DNA from: an uncultured Oscillospiraceae bacterium
Lineage (GTDB): Bacteria > Bacillota > Clostridia > Oscillospirales > Ruminococcaceae
DNA length: 53,619 nt
Assembly: GCA_900543295.1 (NCBI GenBank)
Contig: UQQY01000003.1
Span: forward strand, 1 to 53,619
Direction of reading: 5' to 3'
The notes beneath the pieces are model-generated. The model was not told the origin of the DNA, did no database searches, and saw nothing but the letters and a program-made list of their open reading frames with translations. Shown here one piece after another: positions 33,459 to 42,595 of the stretch. Numbering within the stretch: the stretch's first letter is position 1; each line of letters opens with the position of its first letter. A program made the position numbers and the translations under genes.

Positions 33459-35600
33459 TTAATCTGCCGAAGCTTCTCCAGTTGTGTCGGCTGCATATTT
33501 CTCCGGATATTTCGATTTATCATATGCCAGCAGAATTCGGCGCAGAAACCGCTGACACGTCTGGCCGTCCTCTACCATCATGGCTATTGCAATTTCCGGT
33601 TCGCCATCCTTCATGACATAGCCGATGAAGCAGTGATGTGTGCGATCCGTAGTGACCTGCGGCGTACCGGTTTTGATGTATACGTCATATCCAAGATCGG
33701 TCACGCGGTATTCACCGCTTAAGTCTGCGGCAACCATGCGCATTCCCTCCGCGATGGCGTTATACGCTTCGTCGGAAAGATCGAAGGAGGAAGCAATCGT
33801 CGGCTCATACGTCGAAACAACAGTACCCGTTTCATCCAGCATGGCGTCGAGGAGATGCGTCTCATAGCGCGTTCCGCGGTTCGCGATTGTCATGGCTTCG
33901 CAGGCCATCTGAAGCGGTGTAACGTTGGTATTCATCTGTCCGATTGCGGCCTGGATGACGTTGCCTCCCTCCCAGTTGGCGTCGGTCTTTTTCGAGATCC
34001 GACCCGTTTCAGAGGAAACCTCCAGCCCCGTGTCTACACCGAGACCGAAATAGCGTGCATATTCGCCGATGGTATCAATGCCCAGACGGCGGCCAAGATC
34101 ATAGAAAAAAGAGTTGCAGGAGTAATGCAGCGCGCGCGTGGCATCCAGATTCGCGCCGCCCTTGTGGCCGGTACCGACGCAGTTGGGCGTATAGCCGGAG
34201 TCCGCATAATAGTAGTAATGATACCCGTCGCAGAAAAAGGTATAGGAGGGTGTGATAAGCCCTTCGGTCAAACCCGCCGCCGCCACAATGGGCTTAAAGG
34301 TGGAGCCGGGACGATACAGGCCGTTTAGGGCGCGGTTTACAAGAGGCTTGCCGTCGCGCTTTGACACTTCATCATAATTCTCTATGGTATCGTTGATATC
34401 ATAATAAGGATAGGAGATGCTGGTAAGCAGTCCGCCGTTTTTTGCGTCCAGTATCACAAGCGCCGCGTTCTGCGACACCTTGCCGCGCGTATTGGTGGCG
34501 TTATACCACGCAATGTAGTCTGCAAGCTCGGTTTGCAGATCTTTTTGCATATTGTAATCGAGTGTTAGCTGAATTGTTTTTCCAGCGATCGGGGCGCTTG
34601 TCTCCTGCACATCGATGATGTCTCCCTTGCTGTTCTGGATCACTGTCATCGTGCCGCTTGTGCCCCTTAAATCATCTTCAAAGGCGGCCTCGATTCCGCT
34701 GCGGCCGACAAGATCATCCATTGCGTACTGTTTGCCGGGCTCGTCTGCAAATTTTTTGCTGTATATATTCTTATATTCATTGTCGTACATTGGGGTAAGC
34801 GTGCCGATGATCTGAGGTGCGACGTCTCCGCTGGTATACACACGCACACTGGTTTCTTCGATCTGCACGCCGACAAAATCGTCGGACAACTCCTTTAAAA
34901 GCGCTACCATATTTGCCGAAACGCTTTCTGCAAAGGTATACTGCGTATTATAGGCTGAAAAATCTTTTGACAGCATGGAGTAGCGCACGCCGGCAATCTT
35001 CCTCGCATATTCCTCAGGATACTCCTCATAAACGCATTCGTCATACGGCTCGCCGCAGTGCGTACAGTTTCCGTCGTTGTCCCGATACTTTTTGATGCCG
35101 CATTCGCGATAAATCCAATCCATGCAGTTTTCCGCCGTAGCGTATTCGTTGACGCCGACACGCTTCTTTAAACGGCTTATCTCCGTATCGCTGTCCTCCG
35201 CATAGGAATACGGCGCCGTAAGGCTGACCGGCAGATCGTCGATCCACTCCTCGCCCATGGCCTCAAAGGTGCGAATCAGTTTGTAGATCAATGCGTTTGT
35301 CTTGTCGTTGTCCAAAACAAGGCGGCTCTTCCGCTCCATGGAAAGAAAGTTGAACGCCACGTTGAACGCGGCCTGATTCTGCGCAAGCGGCACGCCGTTG
35401 CGATCCACAATTTCACCGCGTGCCGCAGGGATTTCAATGGTTGTTGTGGTTCCGCGCTGCGCCGCAGCAAGGTATGTTTCGCCGTCTACAATCTGATATT
35501 GAAACGTGCGCAATGCGGCTGAAATACACATCACGACGCACAGGGCAATCAGCATGACGACGCGGCGGCGCGGCGTTTTCGCTTCGTGGGCAACGGGCAT
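33459..35600 (-). CDS. mrdA: Penicillin-binding protein 2 (transpeptidase)
   Basis: A 713-residue class B PBP for lateral-wall synthesis with the MreBCD elongation machinery. A short cytoplasmic tail and one membrane anchor (residues ~14-32) precede the pedestal domain (RGEIVDRNGVPLA). The transpeptidase domain has SxxK at Ser433-Lys436 (PGSTFKP), SxN at Ser494-Cys-Asn496 and KTG at 643-645. An unusual insert around residues 160-195 has four cysteines (167, 179, 182, 189; CTHCGEPYDEC), like a zinc knuckle. ATG at 35600 follows GGAG; the longer start is disfavoured. Last gene of the mreBCD-mrdA unit. Confidence 0.93.
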   Translation of the reverse strand: MPVAHEAKTPRRRVVMLIALCVVMCISAALRTFQYQIVDGETYLAAAQRGTTTTIEIPAARGEIVDRNGVPLAQNQAAFNVAFNFLSMERKSRLVLDNDKTNALIYKLIRTFEAMGEEWIDDLPVSLTAPYSYAEDSDTEISRLKKRVGVNEYATAENCMDWIYRECGIKKYRDNDGNCTHCGEPYDECVYEEYPEEYARKIAGVRYSMLSKDFSAYNTQYTFAESVSANMVALLKELSDDFVGVQIEETSVRVYTSGDVAPQIIGTLTPMYDNEYKNIYSKKFADEPGKQYAMDDLVGRSGIEAAFEDDLRGTSGTMTVIQNSKGDIIDVQETSAPIAGKTIQLTLDYNMQKDLQTELADYIAWYNATNTRGKVSQNAALVILDAKNGGLLTSISYPYYDINDTIENYDEVSKRDGKPLVNRALNGLYRPGSTFKPIVAAAGLTEGLITPSYTFFCDGYHYYYYADSGYTPNCVGTGHKGGANLDATRALHYSCNSFFYDLGRRLGIDTIGEYARYFGLGVDTGLEVSSETGRISKKTDANWEGGNVIQAAIGQMNTNVTPLQMACEAMTIANRGTRYETHLLDAMLDETGTVVSTYEPTIASSFDLSDEAYNAIAEGMRMVAADLSGEYRVTDLGYDVYIKTGTPQVTTDRTHHCFIGYVMKDGEPEIAIAMMVEDGQTCQRFLRRILLAYDKSKYPEKYAADTTGEASAD

Positions 35601-35652
35601 AACGTACTCCTTTCTCAATATGAAAAAAACAGGAAAACCAGCGTGTCAGGAA

Positions 35653-36177
35653 TCAGGCGCGCGGCGCATGATGAAATAAGAATGCAATTTTCCGCACAAT
35701 CCAAAAAACAAGCGGCGTGATAACAACCGTCAGAGCAAGACAGGGAAGGATTCTCTGATAAATTACAACCGCCGCGCCGTCATAGCGCCAGATGACAAAG
35801 CAGAATAGATAATCAAGCGCCCCCTGTATCGCCATAGCTGCGGCGCAGAACCAGATGGAGTTTACAAAACGGGTATGGAGATAGTAAATGCAGAGCAGGG
35901 AAACGGCAACGCCGCAGACAAGCAGGATCACGCCGTTGAATCCAAACAGGCGGTCTGAAGAAATATCCCACAGGAGACCGGCTATTGCGCAAAAAACAGC
36001 GCTTGGAAGCACGTCCTCGTACATGGAAACGCAGATCGCAACCGCAGCCACCCAAACAGGCTTTGCGGAAAAGAAGGTCAGGAAGCCGGGCATGGTCTGC
36101 AAAAGATAGGCAAGCAGGAGTAAGCCTGCATAGCACAGCCATTTCAATATCGGACGCAGTTTGCTTTCCTGTTTCAT
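35653..36177 (-). CDS. mreD: Rod-shape protein MreD
   Basis: A 174-residue integral membrane protein with about five hydrophobic helices, including AGLLWDISSDRLFGFNGVILLVC, the usual MreD stretch. It connects MreC with the elongation enzymes at the membrane. The start codon directly follows the mreC stop, and the PBP2 gene follows after 52 bases. Sequence conservation of MreD is generally weak, so the call relies on helices plus operon position. Confidence 0.9.
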   Translation of the reverse strand: MKQESKLRPILKWLCYAGLLLLAYLLQTMPGFLTFFSAKPVWVAAVAICVSMYEDVLPSAVFCAIAGLLWDISSDRLFGFNGVILLVCGVAVSLLCIYYLHTRFVNSIWFCAAAMAIQGALDYLFCFVIWRYDGAAVVIYQRILPCLALTVVITPLVFWIVRKIAFLFHHAPRA

Positions 36178-37059
36178 TTATTCCGCACTGCTCCCGTCGC
36201 TTAAATAATCCTCTAACCGGCTGCCCTGTCCCAAAAAGCTTGTGACAACCTGAACCGTTGTTACGGAGGAGACGTCTTCAAACGGTTGAATTTCGGCATA
36301 TTTGGTAATGCCGGTCGATTCCGTATCGACCTTCATAACGGTTCCAATTGGAATCCCTTTTGGGTAGAGACCGGAAGCGCCGGCCGTTACAATCATATTT
36401 CCCTCTTCAATCGCCGTTTCCTCCGAAAGAATACCCATTTTGGTTTTTCCGCTTTCCGCATAAGCATAGCTGCCGCTGACAACGCCGAGCTGGTCAGTTT
36501 TAATATCAATGGCGCTCACGTCGATCTCCGGACTCAAAATGGTTTTGACACGCGCGCTGATCGGGCCGACCTGCGTAACAATGCCGACCAGACCATTTGC
36601 CGTAATAACAGGGTCATTGACGGCAATTCCGTGAAGCGAGCCGCGGTCGATAATAAAGGAGCTTGCACGGTCGGATGCATCGCGGCTTACCACCTGAGCG
36701 GGCATAACCTCAAAATCCGGATAAAGCTCTTTGATTCCGGCGATTTCCTTTAACTGCGCATTTTCGTCTTTCAGCTTTTCGTAATCCACCATCTGCTGGT
36801 TCAACTCCGCAATCTGCTGCTTTAGCTCTTCGTTCTCTCTTGCGTTGTTTCCGGCAGCGGCTAAGTCTGCAAACCATCCGCCGATTGTATTCGATAAAAA
36901 GGCGCCCGCCTTTTGAAACGGTGTAGTCACCATTTCAAGCAGATTCCGCGGGATGTTTGCAACGCCGTCTCCCGAGGCGGAATAAAGCATCATACCGAAC
37001 ATCAGTGCGATCACCGCAAGGATCACTTTAAATTTTTTGCTGCTGAAAAATTCACGCAT
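36178..37059 (-). CDS. mreC: Rod-shape protein MreC
   Basis: A 293-residue bitopic protein: a short N-terminal tail, a membrane helix (VILAVIALMFGMMLYSASG), a coiled coil (~residues 65-105, NARENEELKQQIAELNQQMVDYEKLKDENAQLK), then the double beta-barrel domain with SSFIIDRGSLHGIAVNDPVITANGLVGIV, typical of the family. It forms periplasmic-side filaments that organise PBP2 and MreD. It is 124 bases after mreB. Confidence 0.95.
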   Translation of the reverse strand: MREFFSSKKFKVILAVIALMFGMMLYSASGDGVANIPRNLLEMVTTPFQKAGAFLSNTIGGWFADLAAAGNNARENEELKQQIAELNQQMVDYEKLKDENAQLKEIAGIKELYPDFEVMPAQVVSRDASDRASSFIIDRGSLHGIAVNDPVITANGLVGIVTQVGPISARVKTILSPEIDVSAIDIKTDQLGVVSGSYAYAESGKTKMGILSEETAIEEGNMIVTAGASGLYPKGIPIGTVMKVDTESTGITKYAEIQPFEDVSSVTTVQVVTSFLGQGSRLEDYLSDGSSAE

Positions 37060-37183
37060 ATTCTCCCTCCGCGGCTGTCTTTTTCATAGTAAGGAACAAT
37101 AAAACAAAAAGTTCCGGCTTGCGGCGCAAGCGCTGCACCGGACAAGGGGGAACCTTTTGCAGGCCGTCCGTTTTACAGGCGGC

Positions 37184-38203
37184 TTAATATTTGATTTCGT
37201 CCGAAGAAATAACGCCCGAAAGCTTATCCATATGCTCCAGAATTTCACCGGTGCCGAGCGCAACGCAGTCGAGCGGATTTTCCGCCGCATGAACCTCCAT
37301 GCCGGTCTCCTGCGCGATCAGTTTGTCAAGGCCGCGCAGCAGCGCGCCGCCGCCTGTTAAAACAATACCCTGATCGATGATGTCTGCGGCAAGCTCCGGC
37401 GGCGTCTTTTCGAGCGTAACGCGCACCGCCTCTAAAACCTCCTGCAAAGTGTCGATGAGCGCTTCGCGGATTTCCGTGGAAGTGACGACGATATTCTCCG
37501 GCAGGCCGGTCAAAAGGTTTCTGCCCTTGATTTCTGTGGTGAGTTCCTCGTCAAGCGGGAACGCGTTGCCGACGTCGATTTTAATATCCTCCGCTGTGCG
37601 CTCGCCAATCAGAAGATTATATTTTTTCTTGATGTAGTTGATGATGTCCACGTCAAATTTATCACCGCCGACGCGAACGGATTTTGCTGCGACAATACCG
37701 CCGAGCGAAATGACCGCGACCTCCGTTGTGCCGCCGCCGATATCAACCACAATGCTGCCGGTCGGCTCAGCAACGGGAAGACCCGCGCCGATTGCCGCCG
37801 CCATCGGTTCCTCTACGATGATAACGCGCTTTGCGCCGGCCTGCTCCGCCGATTCCTTAACGGCGCGGCGCTCCACCTCGGTTACACCGGATGGAATGCA
37901 GATGACAATGCGCGCTTTTGTAAACGCTGAATTTCCGAGCGCTTTGCGGATAAACTCTTTGAGCATGCTTGTGGTGATGTCAAAATCCGCAATTACGCCG
38001 TCCTTGAGCGGGCGCACCGTCACAATAGAGCCCGGGGTTCTGCCGACAACATCCTTCGCGGCCTGGCCCACGCTGCGGACCGTATCGTTTTTAATATCAA
38101 CCGCGACAACCGACGGCTCACGGATGATGATGCCTTTGCCCTTCATGTATACCAATGTATTGGCAGTACCGAGATCGATACCAATATCTTTCGTAAAAAA
38201 CAT
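37184..38203 (-). CDS. mreB: Rod-shape actin homologue MreB
   Basis: A 339-residue actin-fold ATPase that forms membrane-bound filaments guiding lateral wall synthesis. GIDLGTANTLVYMKGKGIIIREPSVVAVD at the N-terminus, VVDIGGGTTEVAVISLGG (phosphate 2) and IVLTGGGALLRGLD (adenosine) are diagnostic. ATG at 38203 follows GGAGGG and is preferred over 38215. First gene of the mreBCD-mrdA unit, with a strong promoter about 130 bases upstream. Confidence 0.97.
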   Translation of the reverse strand: MFFTKDIGIDLGTANTLVYMKGKGIIIREPSVVAVDIKNDTVRSVGQAAKDVVGRTPGSIVTVRPLKDGVIADFDITTSMLKEFIRKALGNSAFTKARIVICIPSGVTEVERRAVKESAEQAGAKRVIIVEEPMAAAIGAGLPVAEPTGSIVVDIGGGTTEVAVISLGGIVAAKSVRVGGDKFDVDIINYIKKKYNLLIGERTAEDIKIDVGNAFPLDEELTTEIKGRNLLTGLPENIVVTSTEIREALIDTLQEVLEAVRVTLEKTPPELAADIIDQGIVLTGGGALLRGLDKLIAQETGMEVHAAENPLDCVALGTGEILEHMDKLSGVISSDEIKY

Positions 38204-38334
38204 AATACCCTCCAAAACAATGTAGTCTTCGCAGCTTCATAAAATCAAGCCGACAGCGGCTTCTTTATCCAAGCCGCATTCCTTCCGGAGAGAAAGCCTG
38301 GAAAACAACCTTTGCGCTGCTGCGTTCATTTTTT

Positions 38335-38363
38335 ATTATACCCCGCCGAAACAAGTTTCTCAA
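38335..38363 (-). promoter_or_regulatory. Promoter of mreBCD-mrdA
   Basis: On the minus strand: -35 TTGAGA (38358-38363), 17-base spacer, -10 TATAAT (38335-38340); leader about 125 bases. Confidence 0.82.
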
Positions 38364-38382
38364 CCGTTAATTTGTGAATTTT

Positions 38383-38976
38383 TCAGCGTTTTTCGCCGCT
38401 TTTTTCGGTATTTGCAGTTTCTTGCGGCCATTCGCTGCAAAGCGTCCGGGCAAGACGTGCGGCGGGCAGTCCCACGACGTTGTTATAGTCGCCTGTAATC
38501 CGTTCGACAAACAGCGCCGCGCGGCCCTGTATCCCATAAGCGCCCGCTTTGTCATACGGCTCTTCCGTATCAAGATACGATTCGATTTCCTCCTCCGAAA
38601 GGGCAAAAAACGTGACATCCGTGCGTTCTGCAAAAACGAGCCGTTTCTCTCCATACAGCACGCAGACCCCAGTATAGACCGCATGCGTTTTTCCCGAAAG
38701 CGCGTCAAGCATCCGCTTGGCGTCTGCACGGTTTTCCGGCTTGCCGAGCACTTCGTTTTCGAGGGCTACAACCGTATCGCAGCCGACTACGGCTTCATCC
38801 GCTGCATGAGGTACGGATTCGGCCTTTTTCTGCGCCAAAAGCATGGTAAGTTCCTTCGGCGTATCGGCTGTAACGCTGTTCTCATTAAAAGCGGAGGGGC
38901 GAACCTCAAATTCCGGTGAAATCAGCGAAAAGAGCGCCTTTCTCCTCGGGGACTGTGAAGCAAGAATCCATTTCAT
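38383..38976 (-). CDS. maf: Maf-like nucleotide pyrophosphatase
   Basis: A 197-residue house-cleaning nucleoside triphosphate pyrophosphatase (dTTP/UTP and modified nucleotides) linked to septum control. MKWILASQSPRRKALFSLI is the signature N-terminus; VGCDTVVALENEVLGKP, LSGKTHAVYTGVC and EPYDKAGAYGIQGRAALFVERITGDYNNVVGLP are family motifs with the active-site acidic residues. Length is normal. It follows DUF4321 by a few bases and precedes mreB, the common Firmicutes arrangement. Confidence 0.95.
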   Translation of the reverse strand: MKWILASQSPRRKALFSLISPEFEVRPSAFNENSVTADTPKELTMLLAQKKAESVPHAADEAVVGCDTVVALENEVLGKPENRADAKRMLDALSGKTHAVYTGVCVLYGEKRLVFAERTDVTFFALSEEEIESYLDTEEPYDKAGAYGIQGRAALFVERITGDYNNVVGLPAARLARTLCSEWPQETANTEKSGEKR

Positions 38977-38979
38977 TCG

Positions 38980-39249
38980 TCAGATCCCCTTTGAAAAAAT
39001 TTTATACAGCCACAGGCAGAGCAGGATGCACAGCATTTTCACGATATTGATGTTGACAGCGAACCCGAAGGATAACGTCATCACGCCGATGTCCAGCACG
39101 ATTGGATTCGGTACGCCAATGCCAATCTGTTCCCCGATGGTAAGCCAGTTTAAAAACGAAACGGACGAGCACAGGGAAGTCAGAAGCGTGCCAAGCACAA
39201 TGCCGGTCAGCAGAAACAGGATAAAGATCAGCGTCTTTTTCCACTTCAA
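38980..39249 (-). CDS. DUF4321 small membrane protein
   Basis: An 89-residue protein with two hydrophobic helices (TLIFILFLLTGIVLGTLLTSL near the N-terminus and a second over the last ~30 residues). GIVLGTLL and the NPIVLDIGVMTLSFGFAVNIN segment match DUF4321 proteins, which commonly sit beside maf and mreB. Function is unknown. TTG at 39249 is chosen since GGAGGG is 7 bases upstream; the longer ATG frame would overlap dut and lacks a site. Confidence 0.8.
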   Translation of the reverse strand: MKWKKTLIFILFLLTGIVLGTLLTSLCSSVSFLNWLTIGEQIGIGVPNPIVLDIGVMTLSFGFAVNINIVKMLCILLCLWLYKIFSKGI

Positions 39250-39262
39250 TGAAAAGCCCTCC

Positions 39263-39703
39263 TCACCGTGCGGTCGAACCAAAGCCGCCTGCACCTCGCG
39301 CGGTCTCGTCAAGTGATTCACATTCCAAAAGCTCCGGCAGGAAGACCGGGGCAAACAAAAGCTGCGCAATCCGGTCTCCGCGGCGAATGACAAACGGTTC
39401 TTTTCCGTGGTTCATCAGCGGCACCTGAATTTCTCCGCGATAGTCGCTGTCAATCACGCCCACGCAGTTTGCCGGGCTTACGCCGAACTTTGAAGCAATG
39501 CCGCTTCTCGCATAGATAAAGGCGGCGGCATGTATATCGCCGATTGCAATGGCAATTCCGGTGGGAATCCGGCAGATTTCGCCGGGCTGAATCGTAAGCT
39601 CCTCAACGTCTGCATAAAGATCATAGCCGGCGCTGCCGGGGGTCTGGCGCATCGGAAGGCGTGCAGTGTCAGTGAGACGTTTAACAGAAAGCGTATCCAT
39701 CAT
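39263..39703 (-). CDS. dut: dUTP diphosphatase
   Basis: A 146-residue trimeric dUTPase that removes dUTP and supplies dUMP for thymidylate synthesis. Conserved motifs appear in order: AGYDLYAD (I), RSGIASK (II), NCVGVIDSDYRGEIQVPLMN (III), RGDRIAQLLF (IV), and C-terminal ARGAGGFGST (V). ATG at 39703 (or 39700) follows AAAGGAA; the 50-residue longer frame would run into the upstream gene and is rejected. Confidence 0.96.
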   Translation of the reverse strand: MMDTLSVKRLTDTARLPMRQTPGSAGYDLYADVEELTIQPGEICRIPTGIAIAIGDIHAAAFIYARSGIASKFGVSPANCVGVIDSDYRGEIQVPLMNHGKEPFVIRRGDRIAQLLFAPVFLPELLECESLDETARGAGGFGSTAR

Positions 39704-39731
39704 TTTTATCGGTTCCTTTCTCTTATTCGGA

Positions 39732-41793
39732 TTATATCGAGCGGTAGTAAAGGCCGCGTGTGAACGCGCCGACAGGCTTCTGACCCGCTTTCTGTCGTAA
39801 AAGCAGATCTCTGCACATTTTCGCGGATTCCGTTGTAAAATAGCAGGTAACAAAGGAAATACGGCCGAAATCCGCTGTTTTGTCCGCTGTCCAGAGCATA
39901 TCGCCGTTTAACATTGCAGAGCCGAAAGGCCGCATACACAGAATTGGAAAGCTCTTGCCACAGCGGTCGGTAAGCGCGCATCTCCGCGTGCAGCCGGCAC
40001 AGCCCTTTTCTCCCTTTGCCGGGCAGTTCCGCCACAGCATCAGCGGCAAGTGCCCGCAGGCAATAACGCCGCGCGGTACGACAGTTTTCATGCGGGAAAT
40101 ATCCTGTGCGCGCATTTCAAATGAAAGCGTGAGAGAAGAAAGCCCCTGATCGCTGAGCCACTGTGCGCTTTGGCTGTTTGTGCAGTTTAGAAACGCGCCG
40201 CCGAACAGCTTCATCCCACACTGCTTGGCAAGGGCGATATGCGCAATATTTTCACATACGGCGGATTGAAAGCCATCCGCTTTCAATGCAGAAAGCCTGT
40301 GCAGCACGTCCTGTTCCCTGCCAAACATCAGACGCGGCAGCTCAATCATTAGCCGATTCCGGTGACAAAACAGCGCGTCCCTGTGATGAAACACCTCGTC
40401 AAGCGGAAGCGAAAAGCATGCCGCAAGCGAAAGCGCCTCGCCGGAAAGCTGTGCGAAACGCTCAAAGCGGGCGTATACGACAGGCGCGGTATCGCTTGCG
40501 CCTCTATCCTCCGGTATGGGGGGAACAGCATGCAGAACGGGAATCTGAGCAGGAGTTTCCCGCTGCTTTGTTATCTGCCCGCAGATGCTGCGGCGGCAGG
40601 CGTTTATCTCGGAAACCGGTGCCATCAGGCCGTCTTCCACCTCTGCGGTAATTTGACCGGGCACAAAAACGGTGCCGCCAAGTTTTGACAAAACACGGAC
40701 AATCGATTCCTCCGTTGCAGGACGGTTCTGCGCCGTCTCTGGTACGGCTCCTTCCGCATATGCCGTATGACCGTCCCCATCCCTTGCGGTCAGCACAATA
40801 GGAGAATCCTTTCGGATGACAGCATGCATAGAGAGGGGAATCCGTCCGGTTTCCGTTTTATATGTGTTGCGCAGCATGCGGTATAGCTTTTCTGTTGCCG
40901 CAACAACGTCCTCTCTCTGCCGGACGCCAAACATAGCGCGGCCGCGTTCTCCTGCGAGGTATCCGTCGGTAAAGCCGCTTCTCGAAAAAACGGCGCGCAG
41001 AGTATCAAAGTCGCCAGGTCGTCCATCCAACTCATCTCGATAGGCAGCAGCGGCGGCGACATATTCCGGCCGTTTCATCCGCCCCTCGATTTTAAGAGAG
41101 GTAACGCCGGCCTCACAGAGCGCTTCAAGCTGCTTTTGTGCGCAGAGGTCCTTTAGGGACAGCGCATACTCGTCCCGTTTTCCGTGCAGGGAAAACGGGA
41201 GACGGCATGTTCCCGCACATGCGCCGCGGTTGCCGCTGCGTGTGCCGAGCATTCCGCTTAAATAGCATTGTCCGGAAACAGACATGCACAGTGCGCCGTG
41301 GATGAATACCTCCGTTTCAATGTCCGCCTCTTTACATATTTCGCGAATTTCGTCAAGCGACATCTCTCTTGCCAAAACCACGCGCGACAATCCGGCGCGC
41401 GCCTGCCAGCGTATGCACGGACATCTGTGTGGAGCCATGAATCGGCATATCGGGAGCAAGCGTCTGGATCAGGCGCACAACACCCCAGTCCTGCACGATA
41501 AAAGCGTCTATTCCGATACGACACGCCAGACGAACGGCTCGTTCCGCCTCGGCAAGCTGATTGTCAAAAAGAAGGGTGTTAAGCGTTTGATAGATCTTAA
41601 CACCCCGTGCTTTACAATAGCGGACCGCCTGTTCAAGCGCCTCCTCATCAAAATTTTCGGCATTTTGACGCGCGGAGAATTGTCTGCCGCCCAAATACAC
41701 CGCATCCGCCCCGTTTTGCACCGCTGCAACGACGGATTCCATACCGCCTGCGGGCAGCAAAAGCTCTGGCTTAAAGGCTGGTCTGCTGTTCAT
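39732..41793 (-). pseudogene. U32 family peptidase, frameshifted
   Basis: Two overlapping frames make one U32 protein (about 685 residues). The N-terminal part (41793 down to ~41400) reads PELLLPAGGMESVVAAVQNGADAVYLG to HGSTQMSVHTLAGAR. The family continues in another frame from AGLSRVVLAREMSLDEIREI to the end, including the 4-Cys iron-sulfur signature region (CMSVSGQCYLSG...GACAGTC) and a DUF3656-like C-terminal half. At the junction about four residues seen in relatives are missing, as if 14 bases were deleted in a GCGCGC-rich spot. If real, the gene is broken; a sequencing or assembly error is possible. U32 proteins act in RNA hydroxylation or collagenolysis. It overlaps zapA by 23 bases. 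Confidence 0.8.
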
Positions 41794-42151
41794 CCTCACC
41801 GCTGCCCTCAAACGTTAAAAGCTTCATTTCGAGCATAGCGTTTTTCTCGCGAAGTGCGTCAAGCTCTTTTTTAAGCTCCGTAATCTCCGTGCGGGAGCGC
41901 GTCGCCTCTTCCAAATAGTCGATAACCTGTTTCCTCAAATTGTCCTTATCGCTTGACGCTTTAATGCAGTCGTCCATTAAGCCGAGCGCCACAAGCATGC
42001 TTGCGCTTGTCATGGAAACGGACTCGTTGGCCTGCATGAATTCCTCAATTTTTTTATTCAGCGATTCGGCAAGCTGCTTGACGTAGCTGCCGCTTTCTTC
42101 TGTTTGAATGGTATATTCCTTTCCCGCCAGGATAATCTTTATCCGGTTCAT
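41771..42151 (-). CDS. zapA: Cell division protein ZapA
   Basis: A 126-residue FtsZ-ring stabiliser. MNRIKIILAGKEYTIQTEESGSYVKQLAESLNKKIEEF is the typical N-terminal globular part; ALGLMDDCIKA and a long C-terminal coiled coil (SRTEITELKKELDALREKNAMLEMKLL) follow. CGGAGGG precedes the ATG. First gene of an operon with the U32 peptidase, dut, DUF4321 and maf, driven by a promoter at 42202-42230. Confidence 0.92.
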   Translation of the reverse strand: MNRIKIILAGKEYTIQTEESGSYVKQLAESLNKKIEEFMQANESVSMTSASMLVALGLMDDCIKASSDKDNLRKQVIDYLEEATRSRTEITELKKELDALREKNAMLEMKLLTFEGSGEDEQQTSL

Positions 42152-42201
42152 AATGCTCCCTCCGTTTAGCGGCGCATTTTCTGTGCGTCCTGTTTTCTTT
42201 T

Positions 42202-42230
42202 AGTATAGTACAAGCGCAGTCTTTTGTAAA
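42202..42230 (-). promoter_or_regulatory. Promoter of the zapA operon
   Basis: On the minus strand: -35 TTTACA (42225-42230), 17-base spacer, -10 TATACT (42202-42207). Confidence 0.83.
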
Positions 42231-42275
42231 GAGAAAGCGGAGTGCCAAAGTGCGGCCGCAACCGCATTTTCAGAG

Positions 42276-42316
42276 AAAAACAGCCGCATCGCTTATCGCG
42301 CGGTGCGGCTGTTTTT
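42276..42316 (-). terminator. Terminator of the redox operon
   Basis: Thirteen-base arms AAAAACAGCCGCA (42276-42288) and TGCGGCTGTTTTT (42304-42316). It lies just past the last gene of the Hdr/fumarate operon and separates it from the zapA promoter. Confidence 0.92.
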
Positions 42317-42331
42317 ACAGGATAACAGAAC

Positions 42332-42595
42332 TTACAGCTTGGAAAGAACCTCTTTTTCAAAGAAAGCATCCGTCTCTTCCGGTGAAATGGAGAAAAGCGC
42401 GTCGTTCACACGAATGGATACGTTCTTTTCTGTGCAGCTGTCGTCCTTTTTCTGACATTGCCCCATACAGAACGCACCGGCAAGCTCAACCTTCTCCGCC
42501 AGATTCTTTTCCGTAATTAACTGATGAATCCGTTCTATAATATAGCGCGAACCTTTTACGTGGCAATAGCTTCCAATACACACTGTGATTTTCAT
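42332..42595 (-). CDS. Thioredoxin-like [2Fe-2S] ferredoxin domain protein
   Basis: An 87-residue protein with the thioredoxin-like ferredoxin fold seen in NuoE/HydC C-termini and free-standing regulators. Cluster ligands are C6 and C11 (CIGSYCHVKGS) and a later CxxxC (GAFCMGQC). It probably carries electrons or senses redox state for the operon. ATG at 42595 overlaps the rex stop as ATGA; the earlier ATG sits right against AGGAGG. In related Clostridia such genes sit beside Rex and NADH-linked hydrogenases; here the partner is the Hdr/Flx complex. Confidence 0.85.
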   Translation of the reverse strand: MKITVCIGSYCHVKGSRYIIERIHQLITEKNLAEKVELAGAFCMGQCQKKDDSCTEKNVSIRVNDALFSISPEETDAFFEKEVLSKL

